Assembly (NCBI RefSeq): GCF_020740795.1
Contig: NC_067282.1
Coordinates: forward strand, 139,920,858 to 139,984,857
DNA: 64,000 bases
From: Apus apus
Lineage: Eukaryota; Chordata; Aves; Apodiformes; Apodidae
Reading direction: 5' to 3'
In this document: positions 1-13,100 of the stretch, in pieces
Position numbering within the stretch: position 1 is the stretch's first letter
Layout of the letters: every line of letters begins with the position of its first letter
Program-made: the position numbers and the translations under genes
Notes under the pieces: model-generated
What the model saw: only the letters and a program-made list of their open reading frames with translations
Told to the model about the DNA's origin: nothing
Databases searched by the model: none

Positions 1-3000
1 GAGCTTAACATCTGTCCAAGAGAGCTTCCACAAAACATTGGAATATATCTCTGCATCTCAGCTGGAAATTTTTAGCTGGCACCCAAGTAGGCTGCCTAAT
101 TTAAGCCATAATCAGACCTTAATAATTCTCCTCTAGGTATACTGCTTACTACAAAAAGTATCAGTCATGTCTGCCACAACAGTCTTCTTACCAGAGATAG
201 GAAGCTGCCTCCCTACCCCACTCCTGACTCTCAGCAACCCAGGTAAGGTTGCCATCAGACATCCTACTAAGTGGTACCAAGAGGTTGCCCAGAAATCCTC
301 ATACCTTATGTACAAGTACCAGCACATTCCTTTTGTGTTAGCAGCAGATAAGCCTTCTGTCATGAGATTATGTCTGAACAGTCCTTACCAAGAGACTCCT
401 AATGCCATCCTAAACTGCTTCTTGGGTTAGCACCTTTTAAGTCATATTGGCCCTTATCTGAAAGAAGTGGCTTCCTAAGCCCTACCAACTGTCTGACTGA
501 CAAGTCAGACAATGTACAGCAGCCAGTAAGGTATTGGAGATCCTTTAACATTTCTCTTCAAGACATTGACAACAGGCCATGAAACCATTACACAAAGGAA
601 TGCAACTTGCAGCAATTACTGTTGTGGGTATTTCCTCATTCTAAAGAGCAATAAGGTGCCAGAATAAGTGCTGAAGCTGGCAAATAGAATTTGCACGTGC
701 CTTTAGAAGAGCGTCTGTAAAGTAAGCTCATCCTGCAGATCTAATCTATTTGAAACTGGTGGTGATGACTCTCCACTGCATTGCAGAAGAATTTTACAGA
801 CACTCCAGAGACTTGTAGGTAGTCGCAGCCATATTATAAACTATATTTTACTAAAAGTAGCAAGTTCTATATTCTAGCCAGTCTAACAAAAACAAGGACA
901 GCCAACAATTATGAAAATAATAGCACAAATTTGGATACAAAGCACTGGTTTTGTGGACAGTTATTTCTTAGAATATTTTTTATATAACTCAACAGCCTGT
1001 AAGTCTGCCAAGACTATAAACTCAACAGCTCATTATGAAATTATTATAAAACTGGTTTGAGATATTAATTGGACTACCTATAAAAAGCAAAATATAACAG
1101 TGTTTTCCAATGTACATCATGACATATAGTTAACAAGATAAGTACTGTACAGATAGTAAGAGGTATGCAAGCAACAGCACTTATCTGATTAACCTGTGCC
1201 CCGTTCTCCAGTGAAGCCCTGGACGTTTATTTTCCAATAGCATTTACAATATAGAAAAAACAGAGGCAAAGAAGAGAAGCTGAAATTACACACTGCAGCT
1301 GTACCTGTAAGGGCCCAGGACCACCCAGTGCAATCTCTTTTAGCATATATACATTTATATAAGTTATTTTTAAGAAAGCAAAATGACCATAATAATTTTT
1401 AACCTGCAGTACCGTTCTCCAAGTTGTGGGCTCTTAGATCGCCCTTTTATGCCTTTTATTTCCACTATTGTCACTAAAATATCTTTTCACAAGTTCAAGA
1501 TAAAGAAGTCAAGTCACACACAAAAGATAATATTTTTCAAAAAACACCTACACTCATCTACACTCAGCTAAAAGCCAAGCTCTTTTACCAATCATAAAGT
1601 AACAAACTTAGAAAAGACCAGCTTACAAAAGCTAGCAAGCATTGCCTTAGCTGCAGATTTTCAGCATCACAATTACATCAGATATTCACATACCTAAATA
1701 CTACACAGACCACTGAACCAAAATGTCATTAAAACAAAACTTAAAAATGCAAACAACTTCTACAGTTTAAATTACATTAACTCCAAACTCCTCATGCACC
1801 AGTCTGATGCATTTGCTTTGCTTCTAACTACTGGCTCAGAATTTACATAGTTTTGATGATGACTAACATATTGTAAGTTCAGCAAGGCAAAAAAAAAAAA
1901 AAAAATAGGGCATCTGTTCCACGCAAAAAGATAAAATAATTGGGGTGTCTTTATAGGCTTCACGGCCTAGTGATAAGCACTTCACCATGTCTGATTCTAA
2001 TTACTACCTCTGATTTTTTATTAGGAGCAGCAGGTCATTCAGGTGACCTCACTTGAAAATGAACATTTTGGTAATTAACACTTGTGTAATAGGCTTCTGA
2101 ATCAAAGTGGTTATCCTTGATCCTTCACTAAGGTAAGAGGTAGGGGAGTTTAAAGAGTGGTGGGGAAGACATGGGAGAAAACACTACACAGAAATTCAAG
2201 CAAAATTTAAATCTAACTTGAGTATTTTTCCAGGAGAAACAAACAAACAAAAGCCTGCACCCTGAAGAAATCTTACTGCTCTATTTTTCCATGCTCTGCT
2301 AACAAAATGGATATAATATTACTGCTTTGACTCTTGAGGTTAAAGATAAATCTCTTTCTAAATGTATATAGACTCTGAAATTTTGGTCACAGGCTTTAAG
2401 ACTAAATGCTAAAGCTTTTGTTTGGAGCCAAGAGAATTAGACTTAGGGTAGTGAAAAAAAAAACAAACAACAAAACACACCACAAAACAAAACATAAATT
2501 GTGGTGTCTTAAATGGCTAATAACAGGCCCTCTGTATAGTCAACTGCACAGATAATCTACTTGGACTTGTTTCCCTCTCATAATGGTGCAGAACTAGCAG
2601 TAAGGAGAGGCCTGTTTTGACAGGCTCACAAGAAACATGTCTGAATTCCAGGCATGCAGCGATGTCAATGTTAGAGCAAATTTTAGAATGAAGTTAGGAA
2701 AAAAAAGCAAGTGGGGAAAAAAACAACCCTGCAGGTAGTGTAGCTATAACAGTCACATCTGCCTCTTTGCCCACAGCCTGCATCAATACATGGCACTGCA
2801 GGAGCAAGGTGTACAGCAGCATTTCTAACCTACCTCTGGCTGCCTGTGGGCTGGCCACCCTACAAAGTGAGAGAATATTCATGATCCTTTTCACAAAGGC
2901 TAAAAAAAAACCTGGAAATGCTTAAAGTGGCCTGGCCACCATAGAGGAACAAGATGCAATACTGTGTCAACATGGGCTACTCTGCCCTTCCAAGGTTATT

Positions 3001-4306
3001 TTACTCAACACATTTATTACCTAGATTGTCCAGTTCTTGAAGCAATCAAATAACTTTCAGTGAAGGAAATATTTTATAAATGTTTCGTAAGTCCAAATCT
3101 TCAGTGAAAGCTCAGAACTTCATCAGGAGATAAAGAGGAAATTTGTTTGTAATACAATTGCACACCACTTTCCCATGGATAGCAGCTTCTTTACCCCAGT
3201 TTTCTTGCACTTTGGCAGTCAGAACTGGCTTACCAACACTGACAGGCAGAACAGTCCTGGCCTTTGCTCCTTACTTTACCCAAACAAACAGAGATTTGAT
3301 GTATGAGCACTTCTTGCTGGCAGTATATTTATAGGAAACCAAGTGACAGACTGCTGATGGAGGGCAGACCATTCACTCCCTTTGAGATGTCCAGGTAGGC
3401 AAAGTAAAAGAAACTCACATTATACTGTTGCACCTGGGAAAACAAAAGGATGGCACAGAGTGACATTATTCTAGGAGATAATGAGACACTTTTAGAGCAA
3501 CGGCCAAATATAAGCATCCATATGTCCATCACATGCTTGACCAAGAGTCATGAGAAAACCAGGACAGAAAAAGGCTTCTCCTGACTCTACAAACATGGCT
3601 TATGGCTGAACAAATTGTCAGGCCCTCACAGTTAAGTGAGCTGATTTACACTAGTCGATGCCTGCTTCCCATCAAGTGACAAGTATAATTGACTAGTCAT
3701 CTCTCTTCCATTTGGGACTAATTTCAGAAGCAGCATCTCAAATCTTCTGCCTCTAACTTGCATGCCAGTTAGGATGTACTGGTGCAAACCAGAGTGCTGG
3801 GGCTGAGCTCCATCCCCTCCTGGATGGGCTTATTGTTTTCTTTTCTCCCTCCACACTCTGTGGAAGCCATGTTTGGGTCTGTCTTCTTCGGAGACAGGGA
3901 GCAGTCACTCACAAGAAAAAGTACAAAGCAAAATCTAGGTTAAAGCTAGATTAGCCTTTTAATGAGGTTATGTAAAAGAAAAATGCACATCTTACAGTGA
4001 ATTACAGCATGAAGTGACTTTTGTAGAACCAGACCCTGATCTTACTTTCAACAGTAAAACCAGCAACTGAACATCTGACAATCTCCTTGTCCCCCTTTGA
4101 ACACAGAACAATTATTTTTATTTAGAAATGAAGCAGCAAAGATGAGGAAATAATCAGACAGGAGAGATCCTACCTTTGAGATGGAGAGCAGCTCAATAGT
4201 TTTTGTAAGTGACATCCTCCCATCACCCCTACCAATTCAAATTTTTATAATTATGATGAAATGGCACTGAAGAAAGCAGGGTTCAAAAAAGGACTACACC
4301 AGCAGG
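1..4306. other. Non-coding, nothing recognised
   Basis: AT-rich DNA with short A runs and AAAC-type tracts (2,239-2,256; 2,452-2,492). A 105-base stretch at 137-241 has splice-like borders (CTCCTCTAG on the left, CCCAG|GTAAGG on the right) but no recognisable protein. Confidence 0.6.
1889..1905 (+). repeat. A homopolymer (17 bases)
   Basis: Single A run in otherwise unremarkable AT-rich DNA. It creates a long phenylalanine run in a minus-strand chance frame. Confidence 0.85.
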
Positions 4307-4374
4307 TGTTTTGTTGTTGTTGTTGGCTGTTTGTTGGTGGGTTGGGTTTTTTGTTGGTTTGTTTGTTTGTTTTA
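4307..4374 (+). repeat. GTT/GTTT low-complexity tract
   Basis: Runs of GTT, GTTT and GGTTGGGTTTT over 68 bases; likely a decayed microsatellite. Confidence 0.75.
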
Positions 4375-4781
4375 CTTCAACAATCTGGGTAGCTGGAGAG
4401 CAATTATGAATTAATTAGTCCTGTTAAGTCTCCTGAAAAGCATTATGGCCCCCCACCTTCTGTACACAGACACTTCCATGTGTATCTGGCTGCCCAAGAT
4501 TAAAGGACAAAACTAAATGAGCACAAAAGGGTTTCTGCCATTTCATAATCCAGAGCCTGCCATCCTGCAAGGGCACACTAGGACATGGATGCAGTCCAGC
4601 ACAGACAGCAAGTGCTGTGCATGCAAACCCAAGCTGAGGAGCTTAGATACAGCAGAAGCACCAGGGCAGCTGATCTGCTCTAATGTCATTGTTGCATGCC
4701 CAGCAATTTATTGCCAGCAAAACGGAGGTGAAAGACCAAAAAGGGGAATATTTAAGAAAGTGTCTTAATAGTATTTTGCAG

Positions 4782-4808
4782 CCTTGGTGGTTCTGTGATT
4801 CTGTGAAT
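4782..4808 (+). mobile_element. Possible CR1 terminal tip
   Basis: CCTTGGTGGTTCTGTGATT continuing to CTGTGAA looks like the CR1 terminal repeat preceded by its CCTTGG(T/C)GA context. Only 27 bases are recognisable, so chance similarity is possible. Confidence 0.35.
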
Positions 4809-7029
4809 GAGAGCCTGGAAACCCACCCCTCTGTAGCCAAACCAAATACTTCATCACATTGCTGGCCCACATGCACCCCTACTTCTGAAAAGGTTCATAA
4901 TTTATGGCAATGTTCCTGCTTGGGCTGGGTCAGTGCCTGACTCACCTTGGATGCACAAATCCTGTCCCACTCCTCACCTTCTCCTTCATTCCACCCCCCA
5001 GCTGATCTTCTAGTGGTTGCTCAGCAGATATTAATTCAGCAAGACATTCATACAAAAGGTGTTGCCTATATCCTCACAGCCTCCCTATAACCCTCTGGGC
5101 CAGGTTATGGCAGCACTCCCTGCCCCCAGGCTCTTTGTGCAGGGTAAGGTACCTAATCCAGCTTCCATAGCAGTTCCTGCCACCCTTCTTCCCACATTCC
5201 ATAGCCGCAAAGTTCCACCATGGGTCCTATGACACCAGTGACCGCAGGCATGGACAGCAGGTGGGGATCCTGTCAAGGGGACCCAGGGCAGGGGACTGAC
5301 CTGCCAGTGGCCTCTGACAAAGGCAGTGCAAGTGCTGCATCAGAAGCAAGAACACCAGGAAAAAGGGGGACATGAAGAGGAAGGGGTGTCAAACATCCAG
5401 GGAGAAGGCTGGGAAGTTTATTTATAGAGACATTCATTGACTTAACTAAAATTACACAGGGCAGCTACAACAAAATTGAAGGCAGCCCTTGAATTCCACA
5501 GTCCTGCATCCCTCAGCAGGAGCAACCAGCACCCATTGTGGCATGTGCAGGACCACCACCCAGAGGACAGCGATGGCAACCTTTCTTGTCTGCAGATTGT
5601 CAACTTAATTCTGTTGGCAATTGTCTTGACCTGCAGAGCCACTGTGTGTTAACAGTTAGTGTACTGTACAGCAAAACATGCTTGGAGATATTTTGGCTCA
5701 AACGGAGCACCTCTTATGTAGGTCTTTCAAAACCTGACAGCAAAAACACCAAAAAGCAATCATCATGTTGTACATGGAATCTTACCTGTAGATTCAAGAG
5801 ATGTATATACCATACAGTGAGGTTTTTGGGGATTAGTTTGATGTTTCACAATCGTTTTTTTACTATCAGTTTAAAAAAGTTATAATTTACCTCCAAAACA
5901 AATAAATATGTTCTTCAGATCCTTATTTGAATCGAAAGTTAACAGTATACTTTGGTATTTGAGTGGTTCTGGGAAAATGAATCAACACATCTATGAAAAC
6001 AAAACAAAACCACCAAAAAACCCCAACCAACCAACCAGCCTTATATGTCTGAAGTCCTGTTTCCTATCTCACATCTGATTCACTACCAAATTATTTCAGA
6101 GAATAGGAGCTTACTTTCTGCTCACACAAAGCCATACCTATTCCAGGAGTAATGCCTTTACTCCTGTTGCCCTCTTGAAAAGTCAGAATGTGCTGCACTG
6201 CATAAAAATTATCTATACTTGCAGCTTAAGAAAACAGTTTTTGAAACAGATCTAAATTGGGTTTAACTATCCCTCACACATCCCATCCTGAAAGAACACC
6301 CTAGCAACAACCTTTAGCATTTTGCAAACATTTGCTACCAATTAGGGGTTCTTAGAACAATAATACACAACTCCATGCTTTACGGAAAGCAGCCAAAACC
6401 ACCTCAGAAGTAAGACTTAGCCTTTAATTTAAACCAGTGCCATACAAATTCTCAAATATACATTGCAAAAGCTTCCCAAAACAGTTTTCTGATTAATGGC
6501 TCTAAAAACTTGTAAAAGCTCAGCTGTCAAGCACTGAAACGTAGGCTGAGAAAAAGCTCATGTAGAGCAGCTAAGTAAAAATCATTTGAAACATCATTTC
6601 CCTGTACCTTAAGCAACAGCAGAACACAACAGACTCCTAAGCGTCATGGGTCTCAGTCCAGACCTGTACAAAGGCTCCTGTACCTTCTTCCAGCAAGTCA
6701 CTCAAGCCCTGTGACAGGCCACTCTGTTCCAGCAAGCCTTCACTCACCTCTGATAAATCAGCCAGCCTTACATAGGTCATTCACTCACATTTCCGTGCCC
6801 AGAGCTGTCCTCTCTAGCTTAAAGGCTCTCTTATTAATGCCTGAGCTACTTTTAGCCTTCAAGTACTCTTATATTTCCCTTGAGCCTAAGCAGGAGACAG
6901 AATGAAGCAGACACAGAAGAAACACTACCCTTTCCATATTCCTGTTGTTTTCATTCTCAGATCTTCTCTTTATCTTCTTTTTGTCCTCAGATTCTTGGCC
7001 TTAGCAATAAGCCAAGCCATACTACAGCC
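4809..7029. other. Non-coding, nothing recognised
   Basis: Slightly GC-richer patch at 4,920-5,400. The 115-codon plus frame at 5,538-5,885 has no motif or codon bias that I can see and lies across AT-rich DNA. One AAC-rich tract is listed separately. Confidence 0.55.
5996..6038 (+). repeat. AAAAC/CCAA low-complexity tract
   Basis: AAAACAAAACAAAACC grading into CCAACCAACCAACC over about 43 bases. Confidence 0.7.
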
Positions 7030-7118
7030 CATCTGCTCTAGGTGGCTCTGCTTGAGCAGGGAGGTTGGACAAGACGACCTCCTGAGGTCCCTTCTAACCT
7101 CAGCCCATCCATGATTTG
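7030..7118 (+). mobile_element. CR1 LINE, short old 3' end
   Basis: CTGCTCTAGGTGGCTCTGC, GAGGTTGGACAAGACGACCT and GAGGTCCCTTCTAACCTC are the last 90 bases of a CR1 with several substitutions. The terminal ATTCTGTG repeat has decayed to ATCCATGATTTG. Confidence 0.82.
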
Positions 7119-10100
7119 CATTAGCTGTGCTCAGAATAGAAGTTTGACACAGATAGCTCTTTCCGGGAAAGCAGGGCTGGGTACCCTCAGCCATAGCCTC
7201 TGTGAAGATGTATTAGCTGGCACTCTTCTAACAAGAGACTCTGGAAGATGCAACATCTGTCTAAAATTAACTTGGGTCTTAAGACAGCATATGAGCTGAT
7301 AGGGATGTCCCTAGCTGAGAAAATGAGTGGATGGGGTTTGACTCTTAGCTATTTCAATGATTTAAAGGATGGCAGAATTTCTTTCACTCACAGAAAAGCG
7401 AATGCAAAAAACATCAAGGAAGTAAAAAGCTCTATTGTTTTCTGAGGCTGGAGTCTCCTTCCATGGGCTTAACTGTGGATTTCAGCATCACAGGCTTTCT
7501 AGTTCTCTCTTTGCTTTTAAAAGAAAAAGAAAATAGTGGAATATTTTAGCATATAATGCATCAGGAAAGGGATGTTCTCTTTAGGCAACCATCTACTATG
7601 TCCCTTGCCATGAGACTGAAGCCTTCTCATACTACTGCAAAACTATTACTATAATACACAAAACAGCCCCTGAGTTTCCCTGGGCTCAATGGTTGATTTA
7701 CTACTAAATATCTGGCATGTCTCATGCGATTCCCATGACTAAATGCTGACCTGTCAAACCACAGTTTCTTATATCCTATGGAAAGGAGGGATTAAGCCTT
7801 TTATCTCCCAGACCAAAGTACCACGTAGGGCAACACTTTCCTGGGTACTTTTAAAAAGCTTATGGAAAATCCACTATCTGTGTGAAGGGTGACTAGTCGA
7901 GAGGAAGAAAGAAGGATCTAGAGACTTCCTAGAGACCCAGATTTTGATAGTTGTATAAAGAAAAGACCAAGGTTTGGTTCAATGTTTCAGCAAAGTACTG
8001 AACCTGCAACTGCTTGATTAATTTACTGCTGTGTCCTGTATTTTTATTTAGAGGATTCAGTTAACTATAGATACGAAGTGAAAAAAACCCAACCTGCTGT
8101 GTGAGCTTCCTCCAAGCAAAAACAAAACCCCTTGGGTCTGATGAGTCTTCTGGAGCTTTGGGAAAATCCGAACTCCAAGTGCTGCAGTTCTGGCCAGCTC
8201 TCACCTAAATCTAGCACTGACCTTGGATCCTCTGAGGTCAGTGTTATAATGAGGTTATCTATGTTATCATGAGATAACAGAGATACCAAATTAAATAACA
8301 ATTACTAAATTAAAATTATCATAAAATAATTAATTTGTGCTTGAGAGGAAAAAAAATACTTTCTGAACAAACCAGGCTTCTATCCAAAGGCATCTCAAGA
8401 TTCCATTAAATTGTGGACTTTGTTTTCCGAAACAAAAAGTATGGCTTTACATGGTAAATACTTTTACTTCTACAGCATATCACAAAACTGGCACTAATGT
8501 TTACAACAAAAGTTTACTGCTGAAGTGTTTGGAAAAGATTGAGATGCCTAGCCTTCTGAAAAACAATAAACTCATTCAGTCATGACCTTTGTGAAAGACA
8601 GGGAGCTGGCCTTTTTAACAAAGATTTTAATAAATGCCAGCAATAGATGTACTGTGTATAATTATTATGTCATTAGGCGCAGGCTGAGATGACACAGCTG
8701 TCCAACTAGACATATGAAAAGGGAAAAAGTTTGCCATCAAATCTAAAACTAATGATGATTGGATCATTTGCTGCTGCATTATTCAAACATACCTGATGGC
8801 ACTAACTCTTGGAGATAGGCTAGCAATTCTGTTAAGTTTTGGCTTTTTCAGGCTAAGCAAAAACAGAGCTTCTGTTCCTCCATCTGCTCTGTTGTTTATG
8901 CATGTGGCAGCTTCCAATTTACCAGGAACCGTTTCCTGCTCTGACATTCTCCATCCTCTACGTTTAAGAAAATAGTACTTCCAAACAGTGCTGGTCAATA
9001 TTCAAGCTGTGAGGCTTCCTGTTATTTGTAGCATTTCATAAGTCTCTTCTAGTGTTTCCAGGGTCTTTTCTTAATTAACCAAGTCCCAAGCCTCAATCAG
9101 CAGTAAGAACCAGCATGTGTTTACTTGGTGTGACTCATGTGCGACCGGTTTTACAGGGGACATTAAGACTGGAAATACAGGCACCCATAAGGCTGCAGCC
9201 AACTGCAAAGCAGGCAGATGCCAATAAGGTAGTGGGAGTAAGAGTCACCAAAGAGAGATGGGGTACTACTAATGGCTGCAACATCCCCCTAGGAGGGCAT
9301 AAAAATAAACAGCTCACCATAGATGGGAGATAAAAACAAGAAAATGCACTTAATTATTTAAGGGGAATTTCTTTCTGTCTCATCTCCTTCTTAGTACAGT
9401 AAGTTCTGGAGTTGTTTGTTTTCTCCCAGAGGTAATGTAGTCCTGCTACTGTAATGCTGAAGGTAAAGGGAGAGAGGAGAGGTTCTTCTGTTTGAAACAA
9501 TCAACCTCTCTTTTCTCTTGCAGCCAGCAAGGCAGAGCTTAGGGTACAAATCAGGACTCATTTTTTTTCTGGAACAAGTACCAGTTTTAAGTCTCACTCA
9601 TGCTATAGAAAAGGTTATATTCTCCCCCTTGTACAAATGAAACAATATTGTGTTATGGAGGTATATTGCTGTAAGCAGGAGGACAGTATGAAACAGCTGC
9701 ATCTGCTACCTATTGCTGGGTACAATTACCACCCATTACCATGTTCTTTTTGTTTTCTTTTAAAAACTTTATACCTTAAGAAAGAGTAGTGAGGTCAAGC
9801 AGATGACTCACCTAAATGCTCTGTAGCAAGGCACATGGCACGTCCTGAAACCTTTAAATGTCAAAAGCTCTACTGTTTTATTTATAAAGCAGTTTTAGTA
9901 AGTATTTAAGAACTCTCTGGAAGTAGCAGTCCAAAGCAAGGTCATCTCTCCTACTTTTGATATCCACACAGTAGGCACATTCCGTAAGCCCCAGAGAATT
10001 AAATGGCATCTACGTCTGCACCAGTGTGAGCCACACAAGGCATAATATTTTGTGGTTTAATCTGCATAGCTGGCTCTGTGAGTCATCTATAATGTATTTT

Positions 10101-13100
10101 GAGAAGGAAATAGGCTGATGAAGCAGAGAAACAAAACATGCTAATCCCACATAAGCTCAAATACTAGCAGTCATCAATTAAGTAAGGGTGAAAAACTAAG
10201 AAAAACACTTGGCCCTGTGTAGGAATGCACAGAACACATTTTCTCCACTTCCGTTATACCTTGTATGCTATTCCATATTTCAGACTGTTTTTACATTACT
10301 GGTAATACATACCTAGCTTGACCAGTGATTGAAAACTACAGATTCAGAATTTCCCCTTTGGGAAAATACATTTCTCAGAGTAAAGATTTTACAAAAAATT
10401 ATTTCCATACTATTTTTTTTCCCCAGAGATGGAGAGAGGAATATTTTGTCAGTATCCCTAAGAGAGAAGTAAATGATCTGGTTATGAAGTTTTCTAAAGC
10501 AAATGGTTTAATCTTACTAGTTAGAGTCTGATTTTTTTTTTTTTTAATAACTTATTTTTCATAACAACATTGACAGGATGAAATAAAACTATTATTAATT
10601 TACTTGGAGTTCTTGTAGAATCTTGTCTTCTGAGGCATCTTAATGTTTTGGATAGGTTTAAAATAAAAAAAAAAAAAAAAGAAAAAGAAAACTTGAGTTT
10701 TTTCTGCCTGTTGGAAAATTTTAACTGTAAGTACTTTGGGTGGCTTATATAAAGTGATCTCACCAAGGCATAATGTTACATTCCAAGCAAATTATTATGA
10801 CCTTCAGGTATTGTGATATTTGACTTGTGTCTATGTTAATTTATATGTTTACATAAAAAAATGAGAAATTACATAATTTCCTGAAATCTGCTCCATTTCA
10901 AAGCTAGACTTAGTTTAATGGCAACAGGACAAGGACTTTACTGTAAAACGGAGATGAAAGTGCTATATAGCAAGGTATACATGTTCATTCTTTGAAGGCC
11001 GCCTGTAATAACATCTCAGCTAAGACACACACTTGCCTGTACCAGCAGAGCAACATGTTTTCACAAGATCAGTTATTTTCTTTGTTTTTGGTAGCTCAGA
11101 AAGGTGCACAGTTTATCCCCATGTCTTCAGAAACTCCTGTGTAGGCAATGCCCATGAGAGCTCATCATCTCCTTTGGCCCCAGCACACCAGAACCCAACA
11201 CAAGGTCTCCAGAGTGGAGACATGTACCAGTGTGGGGTTCCTAGGTTCCAGAGGCAGCCTGGGACCTACTGATGCAATGGTCACTACAATTTTACAACTG
11301 CTTAGAGCCATTAGTTGAGAGGCAGAGTAAGTGAGGCTTATAAAACCTTAGTTATGCTCCTTTTGATTTTTGCTTTCCTCACCTGCTTCTATCTTTTTGT
11401 GATGACATTTGCTATATATATCCCCCTACAGAGTTCCTCACCTCATTTTAAACAGGCACTGCTTCATACATCGCAAATATTTAAACTATTTGCTGTATCA
11501 GATTCCTTAATAAATAATCTGCCACCAGTGCTTAGTCTCCCTTTTATAGGAGAATTTCAAATAAATGACAATATGAAAAATTAGAGGTAAAATTAATCTC
11601 TTGTAGTTTTTCCTTCAGTTCCAGCTGCAGCTACAAATCTGCATTTGTTCTCCTGTGAGGTATTGCATCAAACCATAAATCTGCAGTGCTCCCAAGTCGC
11701 TCACAGGGGAACAGAAAGAAGTTTGTTGCAATGAGTAAGAGCTTTCCATTAGCTTCAATCCTATGACTCAGAGATGCCATCTTCAAGGAGGTATCTGACA
11801 ACTTTCAACTGTAGCAAGACACAAAGGAAAGTTGAATATAGAAGTAAAAGGTTTCCAAATATAAGCAAGATAAACATGCTTGAATGCTTTTTCAGAACAG
11901 TGAGACAGGTGAACAGAAGAAATAACCTTTTCAATGTGTCTCCTATGGAGGGCAGATTTTTTTTCTCTGCATGTTCCTTGTACATTACAGTTAGACTACC
12001 AGAATAAGGCCAGATGGATTATATAAGACCTTTTTGGTGTGAATTGTCTCAATCCATAGCAGTAGCCGTCAGATACTGCTTGTGGTATTTTCTTTCTTTA
12101 AAACCATGAGGCTTATGCAGGCACCAGCTGGAAAGTCAGAAACAACAAAAATACCTAGGTCCGGGATAACCACCCCAAATAATATGTACTAAAGAAGTGC
12201 AACAAAACTACAGCTTTATCCAAGGACCCAAGCAAATAACATATTTACAGAATGGCTATCAGTCACCCACTTGTACTTTCCTCAAGTCTCAATTAGCAGG
12301 CCCAAGCAAAGCCTGTCATGTAGAAGGACAATTTTTTTTTTTTTAATATCAGGTGAAAGCTCTCTGCAGCTAATTCCTCCAAGAGTTCATGCCCCCAGGA
12401 CTCTTCAACCCACATGTTGGACTCTACCTTCTTAAAGAAGAGTTACCATTTCTGGCTGCTATGTGTGTCATCTCTTCTACAGGGTCACCAGGATCAAGGA
12501 CTCATGCAGCTCTGGTATCTCCAGCTTGCAAGAGGAACTCAGAGTAAAGAGAACATCAGGAGGAGGATCAGACAGTGGCCAATCCGAGAAAATTCACCTA
12601 AAATACAAAGGGATGGTGAAACATGGAAACTAGCACATACATTATATGAATTTGCAATGTGAGACCTCAAAAATATCAATGCAGCTTCAGAATGTTTGGT
12701 GCTTAGGCAATAGGGTATAGAGTGAGGTAGCAGCAGGGGTCGTTTCTTGTGTAGTGTCCCACACTGCAGTGAGCTCCAGACAAGCAGGCTGCTCTGCAGG
12801 GAAACTTATTGAATCAGTAGGACTATAGGCACATATAAAGCTCTGCCCCCATAGACCTTATTGCAGCCACAATCTTGGCATAGCCACCCTTGGTGCAAAG
12901 TGTTTAATTCCAAGAGCCTCAATTCCCAGACAGAAACAACCCAACTGAAGGGACTTAGAGAAAATAGCAATAATTGTATATTTATGCTTGAAGAATGTAA
13001 AGGCAAAAATGAAAACAAATAAACCCTAAGAACAGATTGTCAGAGGTATACATTGCCACATCTTCACAGGAGAGCTAAGACAAGTAATCCAAGGTACCCC

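Noticed and set aside
5538..5885. Plus-strand frame of 115 codons
   Set aside because: Composition shifts from GC-rich to AT-rich inside the frame and nothing in it resembles a protein family.
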